DNA of 64,000 bases from JAAELZ01 sp965237485 (GTDB taxonomy: Bacteria; Pseudomonadota; Gammaproteobacteria; Arenicellales; Poriferihabitantaceae), in the NCBI GenBank assembly GCA_965237485.1, contig CBDEFQ010000010.1, positions 186,001-250,000 of the forward strand, in the 5' to 3' direction. Within the stretch, counting starts at the first letter, position 1; each line of letters begins with the position of its first letter. A program made the translations under genes and the position numbers. Of this stretch, positions 17,326-25,131 are shown piece by piece. The notes beneath the pieces are model-generated. The model had not been told where the DNA came from. It saw only the letters and a list, made by a program, of their open reading frames with translations, and ran no database searches.

Positions 17326-18726
17326 TGTGATACCTTTGTTTTTGGCTAGTCAGATATATAAATCCCTAATAAAAGATGGCTACGATGAGCAACTTGATGA
17401 ATACCGTAATTTACAACGTGATACGGGTAGTTACTTACTTAAAATTGAGGCGCAGGAGAAACGCAACACAGGGGTAGAAACCTTAAGGGTACGTTACAAC
17501 CGCGTTCACGGCTATTACATCGAGCTGCCGCGTTCACGCAGCGAAAATGTGCCAGAACACTATGTAAGACGCCAAACTTTAAAGAATGCCGAACGCTTTA
17601 TTACTGAAGAATTAAAGGAGTTTGAAGACCGGATATTAAGTGCCAACGAAAAAGCCTTGGCCAAGGAAAAACAGTTATACAACGCGGTATTGGAGTCAAT
17701 ACTACCCATGTCGCTTGCCTTATTGCGAACTGCGGATCAGTTAGCGCGCTTAGATGTGCTAAACAACTTTGCAGAACGCGCTGTAACACTAAAATTAGCA
17801 CAACCGACTTTGCATCAAAATGCGCAGCTAAGTATTGTAGATGGTCGTCATCTAGTGGTGGAGCGTTCGCTTAAAAGTAAATTTATTGCCAACGACACTC
17901 TGTTTGAAGATCACAGCCGCTTACAGATCATCACCGGACCCAATATGGGCGGCAAAAGCACTTATATGCGCCAAACTGCGCTAATTGTACTGCTTGCACA
18001 TACCGGCTCATTTGTACCCGCGGCATCAGCAGATATAGGGCTTATCGATCGCATCTTTACCCGTATTGGTGCCGCGGATGATTTGGCTGGCGGCCGCTCA
18101 ACCTTTATGGTAGAAATGACCGAAATGGCGCACATCCTGCGCCATGCCACCGATCAAAGCTTAGTGCTTGTAGATGAAATTGGCCGCGGCACAAGCACCT
18201 TTGATGGCATGTCACTGGCCTGGGCTTGCGCAACTGATTTGGTAACTCGGATTGGTGCCTACAGTTTGTTTTCTACCCACTATTTTGAACTAACTGCTCT
18301 ATCGGAAGAATGTGCAAATACCATCAATTTACATCTTGATGCGGCTGAACATGGACAAGAAATTGTGTTTTTATACAGTGTTAAATCTGGCCCCGCAAGT
18401 CAAAGCTATGGCATACAAGTGGCGCAGCTGGCTGGGATTCAACGACCCGTTACTGATCTAGCCAAAACAAAATTACGCGAGCTCGAATCCAACAAACAAG
18501 GTGATTCTAAACCAAGCAGTAAATCCGCCGAGAAGGATAACAAAGTCGAGCAAAATCGCGCAAACGCCCTGCTTCAAAAAGTCATTCTAACCGACCCTGA
18601 TCAACTCAGCCCACGGGAAGCCCACGAGTGGTTGTATAAATTAAAAGAATCACTTGATAATTAAAAACCTCGCGCTATAGTACTGGCCATATTCGCCCTC
18701 AGCCTTGTCGAAGTAGAAATTTAATT

Positions 18727-19068
18727 ATGACTTATATTGTCCTCGAAGATTGCATCAAATGTAAACACACTGATTGTGTAGAAGTTTGTCCAGTCGATTG
18801 CTTTCACGAAGGAGAGAATTTTCTAGTAATCGATCCCGAAGAATGTATAGATTGCAGCCTGTGTGAACCTGAATGTCCAATTGATGCCATTGTTGCGGAA
18901 GATGATTTGCCCGACGAGCAGCAGCATATGCTGGCCTTAAACGAAGAGCTTTCGCAAATATGGCCCGTCATCACCGAAATGCGTGGTCCATTGCCAGATG
19001 CTGAAGATTGGAAAGGTAAGCCAGATAAACTGCAATATTTAGAACGCAAGGTTATAGAACCAGAATAG
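18727..19068 (+). CDS. fdxA: 7Fe-8S ferredoxin (FdxA)
   Basis: A 113-residue seven-iron ferredoxin. The first cluster site CIKCKHTDCVEVCPVDCF lacks the regular spacing and suits a 3Fe-4S centre, while CIDCSLCEPECPIDAI binds 4Fe-4S. The long C-terminal extension ending in a KPDKLQYLERK segment is typical of the Azotobacter FdI/FdxA type. It lies 62 bp after mutS, an arrangement common in gammaproteobacteria. Confidence 0.93.
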   Translation: MTYIVLEDCIKCKHTDCVEVCPVDCFHEGENFLVIDPEECIDCSLCEPECPIDAIVAEDDLPDEQQHMLALNEELSQIWPVITEMRGPLPDAEDWKGKPDKLQYLERKVIEPE

Positions 19069-19134
19069 TCCTTATAACGCCACAGAGGCCCTAGAAATAA
19101 AAAAGCTAGCACTTTGAAAGCCTATAGCTAGAAA

Positions 19135-19875
19135 CTAACCACCTAAGCCTAATCTGGCTAAGAGCTTTTGGGCGGGCATATAGCCGCCAATAATCGTACC
19201 ATCGTCAACCACAATCGTGGGGGTACCTTTTACGCCAACTTGCTGGCCTGATTGATACTGGGCTGCCACCGGATTAGGGTCGCAAGTGGCATCTGTGAAC
19301 GAGCGACTGAGTTTTGCGTTATCCATGGCTTGCTGTTGATCTTCAGCGCACCAGACTGATACCGCCTTTTTATAACTAGCAGATCCAATCCCGGCCCGCG
19401 GATACCATAGATATCGAACTTTAACGCCACCCGCCAGCAATGCAGGCACTTCACGGTGCAATTTCTGACAATAGCCACAATCTACATCGGTATAAACTGT
19501 TATTGTTCTGTCTGCGGAATCTTCACCAAAAACGATCATCTCAGTCTCAGACATTGCATCAACCACCGCTATGGCCTTGGCTTGTTTTAGTTCCTCAGAC
19601 AGACTCACTGAACGCTCCGTGTCGTATACATCGCCCAGAATAAGGTATTTTCCAATTTTATTCGCATACATTGTTCGCGCACCGAAGGTCACTTCGTAAA
19701 CCCCTTCCATTGGCGATAGTTTGATTTCTGATATGACTACCCGTGTACCAAGCCTCTGCTGCACTGCAAGCTTTACGTCTTCCATGGTATCCGCAACAGC
19801 TACGCCTAAACCAAGGGTGGACAAGGCCGTCAACCCTACAAGTGCTTTGGTAACCTTACTAAGTATATATTTCAT
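19135..19875 (-). CDS. dsbC: periplasmic thiol:disulfide interchange protein DsbC
   Basis: A 246-residue disulfide isomerase: a signal peptide (LVGLTALSTLGLGVAVA), an N-terminal dimerisation domain (VKLAVQQRLGTRVVISEIKLSPMEG), and a thioredoxin domain with the CGYC active site in TVYTDVDCGYCQKLHRE. The cis-Pro VKGTPTIVVDDG and the second Cys pair (VWCAEDQQ...DATCDPN) are also present. It corrects wrong disulfides in the periplasm. It converges on fdxA. A short inverted repeat AGCTAG...AGCTAG lies between them. Confidence 0.92.
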   Translation of the reverse strand: MKYILSKVTKALVGLTALSTLGLGVAVADTMEDVKLAVQQRLGTRVVISEIKLSPMEGVYEVTFGARTMYANKIGKYLILGDVYDTERSVSLSEELKQAKAIAVVDAMSETEMIVFGEDSADRTITVYTDVDCGYCQKLHREVPALLAGGVKVRYLWYPRAGIGSASYKKAVSVWCAEDQQQAMDNAKLSRSFTDATCDPNPVAAQYQSGQQVGVKGTPTIVVDDGTIIGGYMPAQKLLARLGLGG

Positions 19876-19991
19876 TGTTTAATTCTCAAAATTTGTTGAA
19901 TCCCATATAGCACCAGTTTAGCCCTATATCAGGTGAGTTTAATCCTAAATAACAGACCCAATTTAGGGCTTTAAGTTCAGGAGTTAGATAA

Positions 19992-20867
19992 TTATGTTTC
20001 ACGGCTAAGACGCTTTATTAGGCTTGAAGTATCCCAACGCCCACCGTTCATAGCCTGCACGTCTGCATAAAAGTCGTTAACCAACGTGGTAATCGGCATA
20101 TCCGCTTTTAGCATTTTCCCCTGATCTAAGCACAAGCCCAAATCTTTGCGCATATGATCTACCGCAAAACCATAGTCAAAAAAATCATCGACCATGGTCT
20201 CACCGCGATTTTCCATTTGCCAACTTTGTGCCGCCCCTTTAGAGATGACACCTAACACCTGCTTGGTATCCAAACCGGCTTTATCAGAAAATGCGAGGCC
20301 TTCGGATAAGCCTTGAACTAAACCCGCAATGCAGATTTGATTCACCATTTTGGTTAATTGCCCTGCACCAGAGTCACCCAATAATGTGGTGGCTTTCGAA
20401 TAGTGCTCAATAATTGGTTCGGCTTGCTCAAATGCTTTTTCATCACCACCTACCATCACTGCAAGTTGACCACTTTCAGCTCCCGCCTGCCCGCCTGAAA
20501 CAGGGGCATCAAGGAAATTCACGTCACGCCTTGCACACTCTTCAGCCATCTCGCGCGCAACTATTGCCGATGTGGTTGTATGATCTACAACTATAGTGCC
20601 TTCACGCATCGCCTCTATAGCACCGCTATCGATCAGCGTTTCGCGGACACTTTGATCGTTGCCTAAGCACATCATGACGTATTGCGCTTGTGCTATCGCT
20701 TGCACGGGTGTCTCACCGTAATCACCTTCGTTACTCTCACACCATTGTTTCGCTTTCTCGACAGTACGGTTGTAGACGGTTACGGCACATCCAGCCTTTG
20801 CTAAATGGCCCGCCATAGGTGCTCCCATTACGCCTAAGCCTAAAAATGCGACTTTAATTTCACTCAT
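19992..20867 (-). CDS. 3-hydroxyisobutyrate dehydrogenase family NAD(P)-dependent oxidoreductase
   Basis: A 291-residue beta-hydroxyacid dehydrogenase. An N-terminal Rossmann start FLGLGVMGAPMAGHLAKAG and VYNRT for NADP-type cofactor binding are followed by the substrate-binding signature FLDAPVSGGQAGAESG and the catalytic Lys region GAGQLTKMVNQICIAG. The family includes 3-hydroxyisobutyrate, tartronate semialdehyde and glyoxylate/succinate semialdehyde reductases, and the sequence alone does not choose between them. It starts just downstream of lptG in the same direction and may be read through from lptFG. Confidence 0.85.
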   Translation of the reverse strand: MSEIKVAFLGLGVMGAPMAGHLAKAGCAVTVYNRTVEKAKQWCESNEGDYGETPVQAIAQAQYVMMCLGNDQSVRETLIDSGAIEAMREGTIVVDHTTTSAIVAREMAEECARRDVNFLDAPVSGGQAGAESGQLAVMVGGDEKAFEQAEPIIEHYSKATTLLGDSGAGQLTKMVNQICIAGLVQGLSEGLAFSDKAGLDTKQVLGVISKGAAQSWQMENRGETMVDDFFDYGFAVDHMRKDLGLCLDQGKMLKADMPITTLVNDFYADVQAMNGGRWDTSSLIKRLSRET

Positions 20868-20872
20868 GTTGA

Positions 20873-21940
20873 TTATTCTACTCTTCTTAAAAATATTATT
20901 GCAATGGTCAGCGCCAACAATACCGGCGCGGTTGCCCCCATGAGCGGTGACAAACCATAGGCCAAAACAACATAACCAAAGCCTTTATTCGCAGCGTAAA
21001 AGCCTAAACCCAACATGATCCCTACAAACAAGCTACGACCCAAATTTCCCATACGCAGATTTGCGAACACAAACGGTATAGCTAGTATCACCATTACTGC
21101 TGTAGATAATGGGAGTACCAGCTTATTCCAGAACGCCAATTCATACGAATCAGTGCGTTGCGAGTTTTCCTTCAAATGCTGAATATAATCCTTCAGCTGC
21201 CATATGGAAAGCTGATCTGGTTGTATTAAGAAAGCATTCAGGATTTGCGGCGTCACTTCGGTGTGCCAGAAAGCATTATGTAAAAACTGCGGCTTTGCAC
21301 GCCCATCTACCCCAATCACAGTTTGTGTCACCCCTTCAATCACCCAATCACCGGAATCAAAGTGCCCCTCTTTTGCTGATACTAAAGAACGTAACTTTTT
21401 ATTCTCGTCGAATTCAAAAACTTTTACCCGAAGTAAACTCAAATCGGGCAAGACCTCACCTACATTTACATAAGTGGTGGCATCTCGCATCCACAAACCA
21501 AAGTTAGTTTGCTGCTGGATGTTTTCTTGTAAGGCCTCTGCGCGATCACGACTTGCTTGCGCTTCAGTCCAAGGAGATACAACTTCGCCAATTAACATCG
21601 CAATCACTACGAAAATACCGCCAGTTTTCAATACCGCACGGGTAATTTGCATAATTGAGATGCCACTTGATCGCATCACAATTAACTCCGAATCGTTCGC
21701 CAAAATGGACAGCCCTAAGATAGTGCCAAGCAACGCCGCCATGGGGAATAACTCATAAATTGTCTTGGGTGCGGTCATCACAACGTACTTGATAGCGTCT
21801 AATAATCCATACCGGCCACGGCCGATCGAGCTGAGCTGATCAAGGAAATTGACGAACAAAAATAACCCCAGTAAAACCAGCAACACTAACATGGTTTGGT
21901 TGAGAATGATGCGCCCCAAGTAGCGCTCTAATATCGCCAT
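20873..21940 (-). CDS. lptG: LPS export ABC transporter permease LptG
   Basis: A 355-residue inner-membrane permease of the LptB2FG complex, which extracts lipopolysaccharide from the inner membrane and passes it to LptC. There are three N-terminal membrane segments (for example LVLLVLLGLFLFVNFLDQL), the conserved ELFPMAALLGTILGLSILANDSELIVMRSSGIS coupling-helix region, a periplasmic beta-jellyroll domain (about 130-260), and three C-terminal membrane segments. It starts 3 bp after the lptF stop. Confidence 0.94.
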   Translation of the reverse strand: MAILERYLGRIILNQTMLVLLVLLGLFLFVNFLDQLSSIGRGRYGLLDAIKYVVMTAPKTIYELFPMAALLGTILGLSILANDSELIVMRSSGISIMQITRAVLKTGGIFVVIAMLIGEVVSPWTEAQASRDRAEALQENIQQQTNFGLWMRDATTYVNVGEVLPDLSLLRVKVFEFDENKKLRSLVSAKEGHFDSGDWVIEGVTQTVIGVDGRAKPQFLHNAFWHTEVTPQILNAFLIQPDQLSIWQLKDYIQHLKENSQRTDSYELAFWNKLVLPLSTAVMVILAIPFVFANLRMGNLGRSLFVGIMLGLGFYAANKGFGYVVLAYGLSPLMGATAPVLLALTIAIIFLRRVE

Positions 21941-21942
21941 GT

Positions 21943-23028
21943 TTACCCTCTCCGTAACATGGAAAATATGGGACGATCTGCAACTCTGCGTTTAAAACGG
22001 AAGATCGCAATAGCGGCAAAAATCACATGCACCATATACAAACCCCAATGCGGATTAAGCTCGCCTTTTCTTATCATCGCAACGGTAAAACCCAAAAAAT
22101 TGATATAGCAAAAGTAAGTCACTAGAGCGACAAGCATAGCCGGCATTTTAGTTTGCCTATACGCGCTGGTGGCGAAGGACAAAGCCAAAATAGTCATAAT
22201 AGGAATCGCCAGTACGTGGGCGATTCGCCAATGCAACTCACCTGTAGAGGAACGGTGACTTGAATTGAAAAGTTTATTTGTTGGTATAGCTTTGAGCGGC
22301 AAATGGAATTTGGTAGTGCTATTTTGTCGCAATCGCAAAGCATAGGTTTCAAAATCCATTACGGCATAATCCGGGTCGCCCGGATTGCCCTCATAGCGGG
22401 TTCCATCTTTAAGCACTAAAAACTCATCTTGGGTCTGTTGATCAACCGTTTTAAATCCATTATTAGCGACTACAACACCCTCTTTATTACCTCCGTTGTA
22501 AACGAAAACGTCTCTATATTGCTTTATTTCTTCATTAAAATCTTCAACAAAATAGACGCCTTGGCCACTTTTAGTTTCTGCGAAAGTACCTGGCACTACA
22601 CCCGAAATATCGGATCGATTTCGAAACTCCTCTTCAATATTACGGGAAATACGGTCGGCTAATGGGCCTAAGTACAAGGAGAATGTCGCCGTTATGATAC
22701 CGACTATTGCAACCAAAATTGACGCTGGCTTAATAAACGTACCTGCACTTACTCCGCAGGCTTTAATCACGATCATTTCATTGTCGCGTGACCAACGATT
22801 TTGCACTAACAAAATAGCTACGAACAATACCAAAGGAATGATGATATTAAAATTACTCAGTAGCTTTAATATCAGCAGCGTGAACACACTTTCAATCGGT
22901 GCCACCCCATCTACTGCATCGCGTAAAATATTAACTACGCGCGCCGCCAAGAAAATAGAAACTAAAATAACCATTACCGCACCGACCGTCTGCAGCACTT
23001 CACGTACGAATGAACGATGAATTATCAC
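21943..23028 (-). CDS. lptF: LPS export ABC transporter permease LptF
   Basis: A 361-residue partner of LptG in the lipopolysaccharide exporter. It has the same topology: N-terminal membrane helices, a coupling segment NEMIVIKACGVSAG, a periplasmic jellyroll (FAETKSGQGVYFVEDF onwards) and C-terminal helices (HVLAIPIMTILALSFATSAYRQTKMPAM). It is the first gene of the lptFG operon, divergent from pepA across an 86-bp interval. Confidence 0.94.
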   Translation of the reverse strand: MIIHRSFVREVLQTVGAVMVILVSIFLAARVVNILRDAVDGVAPIESVFTLLILKLLSNFNIIIPLVLFVAILLVQNRWSRDNEMIVIKACGVSAGTFIKPASILVAIVGIITATFSLYLGPLADRISRNIEEEFRNRSDISGVVPGTFAETKSGQGVYFVEDFNEEIKQYRDVFVYNGGNKEGVVVANNGFKTVDQQTQDEFLVLKDGTRYEGNPGDPDYAVMDFETYALRLRQNSTTKFHLPLKAIPTNKLFNSSHRSSTGELHWRIAHVLAIPIMTILALSFATSAYRQTKMPAMLVALVTYFCYINFLGFTVAMIRKGELNPHWGLYMVHVIFAAIAIFRFKRRVADRPIFSMLRRG

Positions 23029-23050
23029 GTTACTTCAGATAGGCCTTTGT

Positions 23051-23056
23051 TATAAT
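23051..23056 (+). promoter_or_regulatory. candidate -10 box for pepA
   Basis: A consensus TATAAT lies in the 86-bp divergent interval, about 110 bp before the chosen pepA start. A weak -35 candidate (GTTACT, 23029-23034) lies 16 bp upstream. Inferred from sequence only. Confidence 0.4.
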
Positions 23057-23162
23057 TTACGTGTTAGAGAGGCGTGCAATTGGTTAGGCGACGAACGCAG
23101 CGCATCAAGTCAATATGGTTAAGGAAGTTTACCTTAATCGTCAATTTTTGTTTGGAGGTATT

Positions 23163-24659
23163 GTGAGTTTTTCAGTCAATTTAACGTCAACTTCGGTTGC
23201 AGTTCAGGAAGTTTTAGTCAGCCCATTATTTTCAAAAGACGATAAGGCCATAGTCGGTGCTTACACGAACAAATTGAATGCATTGCTTAAGCATAAATTA
23301 ACCGATGAGGTAAAAATGCAAGGCTTAACAGGCAAACATAACAACATTGACGTTGTGAGTAATGGTCTTGGCAAAAAATCACCGCAAATTATCTTAATCG
23401 GCTTGGGAAAAACCAGAGAATTAACTGCACATAAATTCAAGCGCGCCATCAAAACTGTTCTCGGAAAACTACATGAACGCAGCATCACTAATTTTGCTAT
23501 AGCATTGGAGGATTTTGCTAACCAAGATATCTTTACAGATACCGAATTTTGCCAATTATTGGCCCAAGCATTACACGAAGGTTTGTATCAATACAGCGCG
23601 ACCAAATCTGACCGAAAAGACCCAATTGGGCTGGACAACGTATATTTAATTATTGACGATAAAGTCGATAAAGCCAAAATAGAAAGTAGCATAAAAATTG
23701 GCCAAGCCTTGGGCGAAGGAGAAACTTTATGTAAACAATTGTCTGATTTACCAGGGAATATTTGTACCCCGACTTATCTCGCCGAACAGGCGAAGAAGCT
23801 AAGCAAGCAATATGAAATCACCACTACAGTTTTAGATGAAGCCAAAATGAAAAAGCTCAAAATGGGCTCTTTGCTTTCGGTTTCACGCGGCAGCCGAGAA
23901 CCCGCAAAACTGATTGTAATGGAATACATGGCTGGCAAAAAAGGTGACAAGCCCTTAGTCTTAATAGGCAAAGGCTTGACCTTTGACGCTGGCGGCATTT
24001 CAATCAAACCTTCTGCGGCAATGGATGAAATGAAATATGACATGTGCGGCGGCGCGACGGTATTTGGAGTAATGCGGGCACTAGGTGAGTTAGGCGTGCC
24101 GATAAACGTGGTAGGCGTGGTTCCAAGTAGCGAGAATTTACCCGATGGTGATGCCAATAAGCCTGGAGACATCGTCACCAGTATGGCCGGAACCACCATC
24201 GAGATTCTTAACACCGATGCCGAAGGCAGACTTATTTTATGTGACGCACTCACCTATTGTGCCAAGTTTGATCCTGAAGTCGTTATTGATATTGCGACTT
24301 TGACGGGCGCCTGTACCGTAGCCTTAGGCCAGCATGCAAGCGGCTTGTTCTCTAATGATGATGCGCTTGCAAATCAACTTCTAGAATCAGGAGAACGCGC
24401 CGCTGACCGCGCTTGGCGTTTGCCGGTGTGGGATGAATATCAACAGCAGTTAAAAAGTAATTTTGCCGATGTCGCCAATATTGGCGGGCGCTTTGCCGGG
24501 GCAGTTACTGCCGCTTGTTTTTTAAAGAGATTTTGCGAAGACTACCGCTGGGCACACCTTGATATTGCAGGCACAGCGTGGCGTAGTGGTGGTGCCAAAG
24601 GCGCAACGGGTCGCCCTGTTGCCTTGCTGCTTGATTTCGTACTGAACTACAAACCCTAG
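23163..24659 (+). CDS. pepA: leucyl aminopeptidase (PepA)
   Basis: A 498-residue M17 aminopeptidase. The N-terminal macro-like domain is followed by the catalytic domain with the metal-binding Lys/Asp in LIGKGLTFDAGGISIKPS, the second site in YDMCGGATVFG, and the signature NTDAEGRLILCDALTY. It removes N-terminal residues from peptides, and in E. coli it also acts as a DNA-binding accessory factor for Xer recombination. GTG at 23163 is preferred over the upstream in-frame ATG because GGAGG lies just before it and SFSVNLTSTS fits the family start. It is divergent from lptF and followed by a dead holC and valS. Confidence 0.94.
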   Translation: MSFSVNLTSTSVAVQEVLVSPLFSKDDKAIVGAYTNKLNALLKHKLTDEVKMQGLTGKHNNIDVVSNGLGKKSPQIILIGLGKTRELTAHKFKRAIKTVLGKLHERSITNFAIALEDFANQDIFTDTEFCQLLAQALHEGLYQYSATKSDRKDPIGLDNVYLIIDDKVDKAKIESSIKIGQALGEGETLCKQLSDLPGNICTPTYLAEQAKKLSKQYEITTTVLDEAKMKKLKMGSLLSVSRGSREPAKLIVMEYMAGKKGDKPLVLIGKGLTFDAGGISIKPSAAMDEMKYDMCGGATVFGVMRALGELGVPINVVGVVPSSENLPDGDANKPGDIVTSMAGTTIEILNTDAEGRLILCDALTYCAKFDPEVVIDIATLTGACTVALGQHASGLFSNDDALANQLLESGERAADRAWRLPVWDEYQQQLKSNFADVANIGGRFAGAVTAACFLKRFCEDYRWAHLDIAGTAWRSGGAKGATGRPVALLLDFVLNYKP

Positions 24660-24663
24660 ATAA

Positions 24664-25110
24664 AGACGCACGCCGACTCAGGTCGAATTTTACTTATCTG
24701 ACCGAAACGAAGAAGCCACATTGTTAAAGTGACTTGCCAATTAGCCGCTAAGGCTTTTAACGCGGGTTATAGTATCTTTGTGCAATCTTCTATGATATTC
24801 AAATAAAACAACTCGATGAGGCAATGTGGACGTACAAAGCTGACAGCTTTATCCCGCACAGCATCAGCGCTACTGACAGTAGATCTGTGTTAACCATCAA
24901 CAACGCCATCCACATTGGTCTAGCTCCAGCTGTTGGCCAGAGTTACAGCATGTTAATAGTCTGGTAGAAACAGTACAATCGCCGTTATCGCACTTTAGGC
25001 GTATAGCTGACATCGTTCCTGCAAACGAAATCGCCAAATCAAAAGCACGCCAACGTTATGCGACTTATCGTGATCAAGGCGCAATCGTAAACGCCCACCC
25101 TTTAAACTAA
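24664..25110 (+). pseudogene. holC: DNA polymerase III chi subunit HolC, multiply frameshifted
   Basis: Successive frames carry matching HolC segments: VEFYLSDRNEEATLL, then CQLAAKAFNAGYSIFVQS, then QLDEAMWTYKADSFIPHSIS and IHIGLAPAV, then RIADIVPANEIAKSKARQRYATYRD to the end. At least three frameshifts are needed and no start codon fits. The position between pepA and valS is the standard holC location. HolC links the clamp loader to single-strand binding protein. It is not strictly required for growth in E. coli, but its loss impairs replication. The conserved residues remain readable, so the decay is not old. Confidence 0.85.
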
Positions 25111-25131
25111 TACTTAAGCTATTCACAATTA

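Larger units (their letters stand above)
13877..17366. mobile_element. IS1595-family transposon with passenger genes
   Basis: A 3490-bp element with ~24-bp terminal inverted repeats (left GGGGTCTATATACCTGACTA, right inverted GGGATTTATATATCTGACTA, both then GCCA). It is flanked by a perfect 8-bp duplication, TAATAAAA, at 13869-13876 and 17367-17374. The transposase is of IS1595 type, a family in which accessory genes are common. Passengers are a methyltransferase and a small membrane protein on the plus strand and a KilA-N protein beside the transposase on the minus strand. The left 275 bp are non-coding and include an inverted repeat (TAAGTCAT...ATGACTTA, 13913-13938). Confidence 0.94.
12563..18664 (+). 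pseudogene. mutS: DNA mismatch repair protein MutS, split by a transposon
   Basis: The first 438 codons (12563-13876) carry the mismatch-reading FYEMF motif and the connector and core domains, ending GGVIK. The remaining 429 codons (17375-18664) start DGYDEQLDEYRNL and carry the Walker A GPNMGGKST, LVDEIGRGTSTFDG and STHYFELT motifs. Joining at the TAATAAAA duplication restores one 867-residue frame of normal MutS length. The 5' half now ends after five transposon-derived residues. The 3' half lacks a start of its own, although its frame is open back into the transposon. MutS recognises mismatches and small loops in the MutSL repair pathway, so the strain should be repair-deficient unless the transposon excises. 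Both halves are otherwise intact. Confidence 0.95.
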
